The position numbers and the translations under genes were made by a program. A DNA stretch of 64,000 bases from Pantanalinema rosaneae (GTDB lineage: Bacteria > Cyanobacteriota > Cyanobacteriia > Leptolyngbyales > Leptolyngbyaceae), in assembly GCF_050753385.1 (NCBI RefSeq), contig NZ_JBLZFZ010000029.1, positions 24,110 through 88,109 of the forward strand, in the 5' to 3' direction. Position 1 is the stretch's first letter. Each line of letters starts with the position of its first letter. Shown here piece after piece: positions 43,373-51,522 of this stretch. Below the pieces are notes generated by a model, which was given only the letters and a program-made list of their open reading frames with translations, searched no databases and was not told where the DNA came from.

Positions 43373-44494
43373 CTATAACCGCTGCCATGCCTGAATAACC
43401 GCTTGTAACGATAGGGGAAGATCGGCTTGTTCAAGATCAATATAAGCCACCGTACTGCCCATCGCCTGGAACACGGTGGTGGGATAATCTGCAAAGGCGG
43501 CAGGGGTTAAATACCTCATGCCATCAAGATTGGGAAACTGCTGTTGCTGAAGTTGCTGTTGAAACTGCTGCAACTGGGCTGGGGACAGACGCTTAATGAT
43601 TGTCGGCTCCGATATCGCAGAGGCTTGCATACTGTTACTCTTACGGTACAGAATGCCATCAGTGGTTAGAATCGTTTCCGTGACCCTGCCATCCATGCCA
43701 CCTGAAACCGTCATTTTGAACACGATGTCGGTCGTTGGGTTCTCAGGTTGGGACTCGGCAGGAAAGAATGAAGGCATAATCTGGTCGCCACTACCACTGG
43801 CGATCGGGTTTTGCACTATCTGCGAACCATCCTGGCTGGTATGGTAAACCCAACTTTGGCGATCGCCCCGGACAATCACACGATACCCAGCAATAGCAAT
43901 TCGAGTACACATTTGTCCAGGTTTATAGATACCCATGCAACCATCCCAGGTTTTGGGTTGAGCTTCTACGACTTTGAGGGTATTTGCGGGCACTTTTTCC
44001 TGACGGGCGATCGTGGCAAATAACAAATCGACGATCGGCGGCGGTAGTTCAGCCGTGTCCCGAGTTTCTAACTTGATCACTTGTGCTCTTAAATCTGTGC
44101 GGTAAACCCAGGTTTGTTGACCATCCGTGAGTTCAAGCCGCCATCCTTCCACCATTGCCATTGCACAGCGTTCGTTGGGTGCGGCTAACCCCAGGCAACT
44201 ATCTGACCAGGTTTCCCGACTTGAACCAACAACCTGAAAGCGACGTTCCGGTAGGTTCAGACGTTGCGCCAGATCTCGCCTGACCTTCAGGGCAACTCGT
44301 TGGGGTAAGCGATTAACAACCCGAGGGGACGGCTTTAGTTGGGTCGTGGTGAATCGATGGGGTAGGGTAGCCTCGATCGCCTTCGCTGGAGTCGCCAGTT
44401 GGCAAGCTGCCCCAAACAGGAGCAGAGTTGTCAGGACAACGCATCCCGTTTGACGAATGAGCGTGTAGGGTTGAAGTTGCACGTTACGAACCAT
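43373..44494 (-). CDS. Exported protein with two copies of a Cys/Trp-containing domain
   Basis: 373 residues. A hydrophobic N-terminal helix (~18-40) includes GAACQLA, a possible lipobox (Cys31), so this may be a lipoprotein. Two similar ~70-residue units follow: ~72-145 (TWSDSCLGLAAPNERC ... GWRLELTDGQQTWVYRTD) and ~158-228 (TWDGCMGIYKPGQMC ... GYRVIVRGDRQSWVYHTS). Each has two Cys residues that may form a disulphide. The C-terminal ~130 residues include a Gln-rich stretch. I recognise it only as a conserved type of cyanobacterial exported protein and assign no function. Confidence 0.7.
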   Translation of the reverse strand: MVRNVQLQPYTLIRQTGCVVLTTLLLFGAACQLATPAKAIEATLPHRFTTTQLKPSPRVVNRLPQRVALKVRRDLAQRLNLPERRFQVVGSSRETWSDSCLGLAAPNERCAMAMVEGWRLELTDGQQTWVYRTDLRAQVIKLETRDTAELPPPIVDLLFATIARQEKVPANTLKVVEAQPKTWDGCMGIYKPGQMCTRIAIAGYRVIVRGDRQSWVYHTSQDGSQIVQNPIASGSGDQIMPSFFPAESQPENPTTDIVFKMTVSGGMDGRVTETILTTDGILYRKSNSMQASAISEPTIIKRLSPAQLQQFQQQLQQQQFPNLDGMRYLTPAAFADYPTTVFQAMGSTVAYIDLEQADLPLSLQAVIQAWQRL

Positions 44495-44810
44495 TATAGG
44501 AATCCTTGATCACCAAAGCGGTAGGAATTGACTATTTCAGCCTAGTCGTTGCACTACCGTAGTCCGCTCGCGTTACCAAATTAGTTACAACAAACCGCAT
44601 GGTTTGCCGGCAGTCGGGGATGCTGCTGGTTGACTGACAAAACTACTTTCGCCCTCATCCCCAGCCCTTCTCCCAGAGGGAGAAAGGAGCCGATCCAATA
44701 TTTTGTTCCCTCTCCTGTGGGAGAGGGCTAGGGTGAGGGTGGTTCTGGCAATAACTCAAAAGATTTGTCAGTCAATCAGGGGGATGCTGTTAGCCTCAAT
44801 CCCCAATTGC
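44495..44810. other. 0.32 kb spacer dominated by a repeat
   Basis: Between two minus-strand genes. Apart from the promoter of the exported-protein gene, the main content is the inverted-repeat element at 44652-44740. No gene is supported. Confidence 0.6.
44652..44740. repeat. Inverted-repeat element (CCCTCA-bounded, MITE-like)
   Basis: The left end CCCTCATCCCCAGCCCTTCT is nearly complementary to the right end AGAGGGCTAGGGTGAGGG, over ~33 bp with a ~23-bp centre. The sequence type is a common dispersed cyanobacterial repeat. It has no coding capacity. Confidence 0.75.
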
Positions 44811-46133
44811 TTAAAGCAGTTCCGAGTCCATTTCATAATCAGGCATCAGCGTCTCGGCATTCCAGAAGGCTTTTACTCTGCCACTCCCCAGCCCGATGCC
44901 GATGATGCCAATGGCATTGATGATGTAGAGAAGAGCAATGCCGCTTCCCGCTTCTGTTCCTACCAGGGTTCCAAAGGTTGTAGCCAGCCAGCCCCCCGAT
45001 CGCAGGGCAGGTTCAAAGACGCGATCGGCAAGTAATCCGGCACTTAATCCGGCGGTGGCTTCAATCACAATGCCAATCAGATAATCAGCCGCAAAAACTC
45101 GTCCCTGAAGGGTTGGCACAACTTTGGCATACCATATAGCAGTGTAGGAGCTAAAAATCAGGGGACTGTGCAGAGATGCGCCAAAGCGGGCGATCGCCCA
45201 TAATCCAGAGCCTTGACCCATGCCCAAAACCAGGTTACTGAATCCGATGCCAATAAAACCAACCACCATTCCCAGCACACGACGGTGAAACCCACCCCAG
45301 AGACTCAGGGCGATCGCGCCGACTACGCCTCCTACGCCGGACATTGCCACAACAATCCCTAAAATTTGGGTATTATCTCCTGTCCTTGCCAAAATCAGAG
45401 GTTGGTAAAGTACCTCACTGATTTGATGGAGAAACGCGAAGGATGCCATGACGATCACCATTGCCCGGAGGCTGGGCTGGGAAGCAATATAGCGAAACCC
45501 CAGGGTTGTATCTCGCCAAAGTTTTTGACCTCGCGCTATCTCATCCTCGCTTTCCTGAGAGTTAGGTTGCAATACGCGGTGGGGAATAGGTACTAGGAGG
45601 ACGGTGAACAGAGCGATCGTAAAAGTTACCATGTCAACCGCTGTAATTCCCAACAGCCCCACTGTGGGATATAACACACCCGCTAAGGCTGGGGAAAAGA
45701 TGCCAGCCGCATAGGCAACTATTCCACCCATACTGCTGGCGCGAGTGTGATGTTGTTTGGGAACAATCAGTGGAATCAAGGTTGAATAGGTGAGGGATTG
45801 GAGATTGCCAAAGCAGCCAATCACCGCTGCAATTAAATAGATATGCCAGAGTTGCAGAACTTGCAATGCGGCTAAAATACCGACCGAAATGGTGCAACCC
45901 GCCGAAGCGGTATCGCTCAGAATCAGCAAATGTTTGCGAGAAACGCGATCGACCAGAAGACCAGAAAATAGCGATACGGCGATCTGTGGCAGTTGGTAGA
46001 ACACAAGAATCAGAGCGATCGCGGTGGCAGACTGGGTTTGCTGCCAGACCCACAGTGTTAATGCAAAGTAGGTCATGTTGCTGCCAATGGCGGAGGCAAT
46101 CTGCCCCAACCAGAGCACAATGAAGGTTCGCAT
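44811..46133 (-). CDS. MFS transporter, probable siderophore-related exporter
   Basis: 440 residues with about twelve hydrophobic segments. The MFS motif appears as GLLVDRVSRKHLL (~residues 58-70), and the overall pattern resembles EntS-like (MFS_3) exporters. It is the third gene of a minus-strand operon after the TonB receptor and the binding lipoprotein (gap 35 nt). Such exporters often move siderophores; here it may recycle one after iron release, since no biosynthesis genes are nearby. The substrate is inference. Confidence 0.8.
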   Translation of the reverse strand: MRTFIVLWLGQIASAIGSNMTYFALTLWVWQQTQSATAIALILVFYQLPQIAVSLFSGLLVDRVSRKHLLILSDTASAGCTISVGILAALQVLQLWHIYLIAAVIGCFGNLQSLTYSTLIPLIVPKQHHTRASSMGGIVAYAAGIFSPALAGVLYPTVGLLGITAVDMVTFTIALFTVLLVPIPHRVLQPNSQESEDEIARGQKLWRDTTLGFRYIASQPSLRAMVIVMASFAFLHQISEVLYQPLILARTGDNTQILGIVVAMSGVGGVVGAIALSLWGGFHRRVLGMVVGFIGIGFSNLVLGMGQGSGLWAIARFGASLHSPLIFSSYTAIWYAKVVPTLQGRVFAADYLIGIVIEATAGLSAGLLADRVFEPALRSGGWLATTFGTLVGTEAGSGIALLYIINAIGIIGIGLGSGRVKAFWNAETLMPDYEMDSELL

Positions 46134-46168
46134 TGAATTTGACCACTATTGATTACAAAGAGCAAAAT

Positions 46169-47275
46169 TCATTGACTTGGCAGTAACTGCTGCTGAAGTT
46201 CATTGAGATAAAGATTCGTTCCAATAGGACCAGGTAAGCCTAAACAAAGATACGCGGGGATGAAGTAGACCTGATCCCGTTTGCTGGCATTTAGAGTCTG
46301 GGCGATCGCATTTTTTGCCCATGCCTGCTTGAGTTGCGATAGTTGGTGTTTCTCAAACATATCTGTACCACTGAGGTGATTCATGCCCTTGAAATTATTG
46401 CCCAGTAAAACAATCAGATTGGCATGATTAAGCTGGGGCAAAGCTTCTAGAGTAATCGGGATGAGGGTGGTCTGTTGAGATGGTTGAACTCCGGGGGGAA
46501 CAACCAGTTGAAAGCCTAACTCCTTAAGCAGGGAACTACACATCCCATGAGTATTAACCCCTAGATAAATCTCCCTTAATTCGGTGGAACTGAGCAATAA
46601 CAGCCTGGGAGCAGTTTCCACTAGAGGAGCAAAGGCTTGGCGGGCTGTAGCAATTTGCTGTCTGGTTTGGGTTAATAGTTGCTCGGCTTGCTTCGATCGA
46701 TTGACTGCTTGCGCGATGACCTGGAGATTTTTTTCGGGCTCAGTCCACTTCAGCATTAATGTTGGAGCAATGCCAGTTAACGTCTGATACTGTCTGGCAT
46801 TATTGCCATCAATGCCCAAAATTAAATCCGGTTGAGCTTTCAGAATTGCTTCGATCGACGGAGTGTAGGCGATACCCACATTCACCAGTGGTTGGGAAAC
46901 CCATTGCCCAAGATAGGGGATCTGTTCAGCAGGTTTCGTATAGTCCCCCTGGTGAAAGGCGATGTGGTCGCCAAAGGCAATAGGCTGAATCCCTAAAGCC
47001 AGCAGGGGTTCCAGTAAATAGGGCCCCAACACCACAATCCGTTGGGGTTGACCACACACTTGAGTTTCTCCCATTGCATGGGCGATCGTGCGACAGTTGG
47101 CGGGAACTGCGGATGGGGTAGAAACGGCATTGTGCTGTACAAGGGAGGGGGTTCCCTGGCAGGCAACGATCGCTCCCATCATGATCATGGCCAGCCCCAC
47201 CCACCGAATCCAATTTACCCATCTCGTATCACTTTGAGCCATTGCAACAGGATGGATACGCCGTATGAAAAACAT
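46169..47275 (-). CDS. Iron-siderophore ABC transporter substrate-binding lipoprotein
   Basis: 368 residues. A lipoprotein signal ends in AIVACQG (Cys39 from the first ATG, or Cys28 if the ATG at residue 12 is used). The binding fold shows PQRIVVLGPYLLEPLLALG (~residues 77-95), PSIEAILKAQPDLILG (~139-154) and the C-terminal GLPGPIGTNLYL. FecB/FhuD-type proteins take ferric siderophores from the TonB receptor to an inner-membrane ABC permease. No permease or ATPase gene lies alongside; this is a point of interest. Gap of 21 nt from the receptor gene. Confidence 0.86.
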   Translation of the reverse strand: MFFIRRIHPVAMAQSDTRWVNWIRWVGLAMIMMGAIVACQGTPSLVQHNAVSTPSAVPANCRTIAHAMGETQVCGQPQRIVVLGPYLLEPLLALGIQPIAFGDHIAFHQGDYTKPAEQIPYLGQWVSQPLVNVGIAYTPSIEAILKAQPDLILGIDGNNARQYQTLTGIAPTLMLKWTEPEKNLQVIAQAVNRSKQAEQLLTQTRQQIATARQAFAPLVETAPRLLLLSSTELREIYLGVNTHGMCSSLLKELGFQLVVPPGVQPSQQTTLIPITLEALPQLNHANLIVLLGNNFKGMNHLSGTDMFEKHQLSQLKQAWAKNAIAQTLNASKRDQVYFIPAYLCLGLPGPIGTNLYLNELQQQLLPSQ

Positions 47276-47296
47276 GAGCTAATTCAGCAAGGTTGA

Positions 47297-49906
47297 TTAG
47301 AACTCTACAGCAATAGTGCCAATGACCGTTAGCGGGGCTCCTGGGGCATTGCCAAAGTTACGGGAATTGTTGGTGCTGCTGATGTAGGAAACATTAAATA
47401 AATTATTAATGTTTAACCCCAATCGCCAGTTATTTCGTTTGTAGAATAAAGCTAGATTCGTCAAAAAATAATCCCCTACTTTAAAGCTATTTGCTAAGTC
47501 TCCATAGCGATTGCCAACATAATTGATGCCAACGCCGAAACCCAGTCCCTGCAAGTCGCCCTGCTGAATTTCGTAGGTTGTCCACAGACCCGCACTGTGA
47601 TAGGGTGCGTTGAACAAACGATTTCCAATGGGTATATCGTTGTCTTCGGTGATTCTGGCATCGGTATAGGCGTAGTTGGCAATGATATTCCAACCGGGCA
47701 AAATTTCCCCAGCAATATCCAGTTCCACGCCCTGACTCCGTTGCTTCCCTGCCAATACGGAGAAAAAGGGATTATTGGGATCGGTCGTTGCGACATTTCG
47801 CTTGGTGATATTAAAGTAAGCGAGGGTAACGAACAGTTTTCGGTTCAAAAGTTCTGCTTTGGCACCGACTTCAAACCCCCTGGCTTTTTCTGGCTCTAGT
47901 GGGCTACCGCTGACATTTGTGCTGAGGTTTGGCTTGAATGACTGGGAATAATTGGCATAGAGCGATACCGTTTCCACAGGTTTATAGATCAAACCAATGC
48001 GGGGACTCCAGGACTGATACGATGCATTCGTTTGAGATGGATCGTAATCTGGAGCAATCCGAAAATTGATGGTGTCATAGCGCAAACTACCGACCAGGAT
48101 GAATTGATCTCCAAAGTTGACTTGATCTTGAAGGAAAACCCCGACGCGATCGTACTCGGTATCATAGGGGGCAAACGGCTCGAAACCACTCAGATCAGGT
48201 CTGGGGACAGTCCCATACACTGGGTTAAAAACGTTGATCACCAGTAGATTACTAAAATCAGCCCGGGTAAACCGCTCATCGAGTCGGTTGAAGTTTAAAT
48301 CCACTCCAGCCAGGAGAGTATGCCGCACCGATCCGGTGTTAAATTTACCCACCACATTCGTTTGAATGGTGTAATCATCCGAGCGATACTCCCGGTCAGC
48401 AAAAAACAGATTCACATCTCCCGTCGTTTGATCGACAAACGCTGGCAAGGTGACAAGAACGCTATAGTCCTGAGTCACGTAGCGAAACCCATGATTTAAG
48501 CTCCAGTTATCGTTGAATTGATGCTTCAGGTCATACCCTAGAGTCAAGGCTCGGCTTTCAGAAGAATCATCTAGAGCACCCACAACCCGATCGCGGGGTA
48601 CATCTGCTACGCGATCGCCAATGGCAGGAAGACCTAGATCATACGGGCTTTTCTCATTGATGTATTCCATGACGATCGTCAGGTTAGTGCGATCGCCAAT
48701 ATCCCAACTCAAAACCGGAGCAATAAAAAATCGATTCGTATCAATCTCCAGATCTCGGAAGCCATCTTCATGCTGATACGCCACATTTAAGCGGTAGCGC
48801 AGCGAGCGATCGGCGGTTAAGGGCCCGGAGAAATCGATACTGGGACGGATTAAGCCATAACTACCAGCCTGGAATTGCAGTTCGTAGAACGGATTGGACA
48901 AAGGGCGCTTCGTCACCAGATTGATAATTCCACCGGGGTCGTTTTGCCCATACAAAACGGATGCCGGACCTTTAATTACCTCAATTTGTTCAATATTGGC
49001 GGTTTCTTGAGTACTAAAATTGTCATTCAGCCGATAACCATCCCGCAAAAAGGCTCCCGCCGTGAAGTTATCCGTTGTAAAGCCCCGGATCGTGATGTTT
49101 GTGCTGGAACCAAAGGGATTGAGCCGCCCTACTACACCGCTGACATTTCGCAGGGCATCATCTACCCGCAGCGTTTGCTGGTCTTGCAACACCTGCTGCG
49201 GAATCACCTGAATCGATTGGGGTGTATCGAGAATGGGAGTATTGGTGCGTGTCCCAGTCGTCGCATTGGGGGTAAAGTAGGAGCTACCTGGAAGATCCCC
49301 AGTCACTACCACTTCCTCTTCGGGCACTTCATCGTCTGGGTTGAGGCTATAGGCAAAATCCCCCGTTCTCAGGATGACTTCTTGTTGAGGCGGGCTATCG
49401 TTACCCGTTACCGTCACCTGAATGGTACTGCTATCTACCTGAGTCACCTGAACACGGGCAACATCTGGGGTTGGCGTTTCGGCAATGAATGCCGAGTCAT
49501 CGGGTAGTACCAGCATTGCATTGGTGATTTCCGCAATCAGGCTATTTCCCTCAGTACGGAACTTGGTTGCATCCACCTGAAGCAGTTGCCCCTCAGCCGT
49601 TTGCAGCACAATTTCTAACCCAGTATCGATCGAGTTCAGTTGCACTCCTGTAACCTGCACCCTGGCGGCCTCAACTTGGGCTTGCCACTCCTTCAGGGTT
49701 GTTGCCGGTCGTGGGAACTCACGAATCTGGGGAATGGCGGATTGCTGTACCGACCTGGATTGGTCTACCGCTCCCTTTGCCACAGGAACTTCTGAAGGCT
49801 TGCCTGTTTCCGGGTGAGGCAGGTGTTCCTTTGCCTGAACTGGCAGAACCATTAACCCAACTAATAATCCAGAAATCCAAAAATGACGACTCACCTGACT
49901 ATTCAC
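47297..49906 (-). CDS. TonB-dependent siderophore receptor with N-terminal AMIN domain
   Basis: 869 residues. A signal peptide (~1-25) is followed by an AMIN domain (~75-190, with VTGVQLNSIDTGLEIVLQT). A plug domain (~225-335, with TPQSIQVIPQQVLQDQQTLR) and a beta barrel ending in the terminal Phe (IGTIAVEF) follow. The AMIN module is known from peptidoglycan-binding and cyanobacterial outer-membrane proteins. The start is GTG at 49906, with GAGGA six nt upstream. It takes up ferric siderophores using TonB-ExbBD. Upstream is an AraC regulator with a direct-repeat site between them. Confidence 0.9.
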   Translation of the reverse strand: MNSQVSRHFWISGLLVGLMVLPVQAKEHLPHPETGKPSEVPVAKGAVDQSRSVQQSAIPQIREFPRPATTLKEWQAQVEAARVQVTGVQLNSIDTGLEIVLQTAEGQLLQVDATKFRTEGNSLIAEITNAMLVLPDDSAFIAETPTPDVARVQVTQVDSSTIQVTVTGNDSPPQQEVILRTGDFAYSLNPDDEVPEEEVVVTGDLPGSSYFTPNATTGTRTNTPILDTPQSIQVIPQQVLQDQQTLRVDDALRNVSGVVGRLNPFGSSTNITIRGFTTDNFTAGAFLRDGYRLNDNFSTQETANIEQIEVIKGPASVLYGQNDPGGIINLVTKRPLSNPFYELQFQAGSYGLIRPSIDFSGPLTADRSLRYRLNVAYQHEDGFRDLEIDTNRFFIAPVLSWDIGDRTNLTIVMEYINEKSPYDLGLPAIGDRVADVPRDRVVGALDDSSESRALTLGYDLKHQFNDNWSLNHGFRYVTQDYSVLVTLPAFVDQTTGDVNLFFADREYRSDDYTIQTNVVGKFNTGSVRHTLLAGVDLNFNRLDERFTRADFSNLLVINVFNPVYGTVPRPDLSGFEPFAPYDTEYDRVGVFLQDQVNFGDQFILVGSLRYDTINFRIAPDYDPSQTNASYQSWSPRIGLIYKPVETVSLYANYSQSFKPNLSTNVSGSPLEPEKARGFEVGAKAELLNRKLFVTLAYFNITKRNVATTDPNNPFFSVLAGKQRSQGVELDIAGEILPGWNIIANYAYTDARITEDNDIPIGNRLFNAPYHSAGLWTTYEIQQGDLQGLGFGVGINYVGNRYGDLANSFKVGDYFLTNLALFYKRNNWRLGLNINNLFNVSYISSTNNSRNFGNAPGAPLTVIGTIAVEF

Positions 49907-50004
49907 ACACTATCCTCACACAAACCCATTTAATGCAAGTCTCTATTGAGAAAAACTCTTGATAGATCTGGGTTAGATAGTAGGACGATCGCATTGTGTT
50001 TGTC

Positions 50005-50043
50005 TTATCCCAGACGGACTTTCTGTTATCCCAAACGGACTTT
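50005..50043 (-). promoter_or_regulatory. 21-bp-period direct repeat, candidate AraC-type regulator binding site
   Basis: Two 18-bp copies (50005-50022 and 50026-50043), read on the minus strand as AAAGTCCGTYTGGGATAA, differ at one base. The 21-bp period is two helical turns, as expected for the two helix-turn-helix units or a dimer of an AraC protein. They lie ~100-137 bp before the receptor start. One copy includes the stop codon of the regulator gene. Confidence 0.6.
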
Positions 50044-51060
50044 TTGGGTATTGTGCCGGGTCATGTAGGCAAGAGGACTATGCCCAAACTTCTTCCGAAA
50101 GGCTTTGCTAAATGATGGTAGGCTGGCATAACCAACCGTATGGGCAACTTCGGTGACGCTCATTTCACCGGATTCCAGGAGTTGCTGCGATCGCGCCAGC
50201 CGATAGTCCTGTAAGTAGCCAAATACTGTCGTGCCAAATACCTGGAGAAAGCCTTGCTTGAGCTTGCGATCGTTCAACCCAACCTGCCGAGCCAGTTCTA
50301 GCAGTGAAGGCGGATTGTTTGCCCGTTGAATGAGAATCTTACTGGCAAAATGCAGACACTCTATATCATCGGGTTTCAAAGAAATCATGGGATTTGCAGC
50401 TTGCTGTGGCTCTTCCCATTGCGCAAATTGGAGGGCTAGTAGTTCCAGAGCTTTTCCTTCCAAAAATAGCTGTTGGACTAACCCTTGATAGGGACAGTCT
50501 ATGATTTGTTGCAGCACCTTCACCATGCCCGGTGTGGTTTGACCCAGGTTGTGATGAAAGGGCTGAATTGAACCTGCGTCAATTAACTGTTTCAGCGACC
50601 GGGGCAGCATGGTATGCTCCTGTTCCAACTGCCGAAAATAATCGGGATGGGCATAGATCATAACCATCTGAATCGGTTCTTTTGCCTGCCATTGCTCGAC
50701 TTCAGTCAATTCTGGCAAACAATATAAGTAATAGTATCCATCGACTTCTTCATACTCACCCATAACACTCGGAACATTTGCCGTGTGAACTCTAGAACAC
50801 CCTGATAGCAGAAATTTTAGGACAAGTGGAAACGCTGATTCATGCTGTCGCTTCAAGTGGAGATCCTGCCAGAGTTGCCCCTTCCGAATGCTCAGGGTTA
50901 AGCCATGATGCAGGCAAATGATTTGCTCCCCACCCATGCCAAACTGGTGAGGCAGATGGAACCAGGAGCCTGCCGTGGTCTTCTGATAGACATTCTCCCC
51001 TTGCAGTTGAGCCGTGTTACAGATTTCAGACCAATCTGTTTCATTGAATGCGATCGCCAT
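50026..51060 (-). CDS. AraC-family transcriptional regulator (PchR-like)
   Basis: 344 residues. The C-terminal ~100 residues carry the double helix-turn-helix, with LLELARQVGLNDRKLKQGF (~residues 253-271) and VTEVAHTVGYASLPSFSKAFRK (~300-321, quoted as a span), then the FGHSPLAY motif. The N-terminal ~220 residues form the effector part and resemble PchR-type proteins that activate siderophore receptor genes when the ferric siderophore enters the cell. It stands directly upstream of the receptor operon in the same direction (119-bp gap). Confidence 0.87.
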   Translation of the reverse strand: MAIAFNETDWSEICNTAQLQGENVYQKTTAGSWFHLPHQFGMGGEQIICLHHGLTLSIRKGQLWQDLHLKRQHESAFPLVLKFLLSGCSRVHTANVPSVMGEYEEVDGYYYLYCLPELTEVEQWQAKEPIQMVMIYAHPDYFRQLEQEHTMLPRSLKQLIDAGSIQPFHHNLGQTTPGMVKVLQQIIDCPYQGLVQQLFLEGKALELLALQFAQWEEPQQAANPMISLKPDDIECLHFASKILIQRANNPPSLLELARQVGLNDRKLKQGFLQVFGTTVFGYLQDYRLARSQQLLESGEMSVTEVAHTVGYASLPSFSKAFRKKFGHSPLAYMTRHNTQKVRLG

Positions 51061-51091
51061 GCCTACCTGAGCCTTAAACTATTGCAAATTA

Positions 51092-51120
51092 TTCCTAATT
51101 AATACAGTAGTAATTAGGAA
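51092..51120. promoter_or_regulatory. Perfect inverted repeat in the AraC gene promoter
   Basis: TTCCTAATTA (51092-51101) and TAATTAGGAA (51111-51120) are perfect 10-bp complements with a 9-bp centre. They end 32 bp before the regulator start codon. Possibly an iron-dependent repressor site, although it does not match the usual Fur pattern closely. Confidence 0.55.
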
Positions 51121-51391
51121 ACTGACAAGACTCAGGCTAATTTTTGCTGGAGTCACACGTCGCAGGACAGTTCACTACACATCCAAATGAGGGCTGACTC
51201 AGCCTAATCGGTTTAGGTGCGATTACCACGGGCTCCTAATCTGGAGGAAGGCATCATTGTTGCAATTTGTGGCATCATCAGCCAACTGTGGGACTTAACG
51301 CGACAATAGAAGTATAGGGGAAGGCGTGAGGAGTGTTCCCTTAGAGGTAAATGGTGGCTGGATATCTCTATCAGTAACCAGGGAGGGAGGT

Positions 51392-51514
51392 ATGTTCTCT
51401 ACAACGATGGCCTCAAACGACCTGCTTTATATTGTTACCAAACTGTTAGTTCTGGCGATTTCGGTTCTAGTCTGGTGGGTGGTTGTTTCCCATTCATCGT
51501 CTCCAGTTGTTTGA
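51392..51514 (+). CDS. Putative small membrane protein, 40 residues
   Basis: ATG at 51392 follows a purine-rich GGGAGGGAGG. The peptide has one strong transmembrane segment (~residues 13-33, LLYIVTKLLVLAISVLVWWV) and a short Ser-rich tail. The frame extends further upstream to 51326, but the helix begins after 51392. The spacing of the ribosome-binding site is tight. No family is recognised. The 330 bp before it hold the AraC promoter and nothing else I can support. Confidence 0.4.
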   Translation: MFSTTMASNDLLYIVTKLLVLAISVLVWWVVVSHSSSPVV

Positions 51515-51522
51515 ATGATTAG

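Noticed and set aside
48875..49507. 210-codon open frame antisense to the TonB receptor
   Set aside because: Lies wholly within a well-supported receptor gene, has no ribosome-binding site and no recognisable domain.
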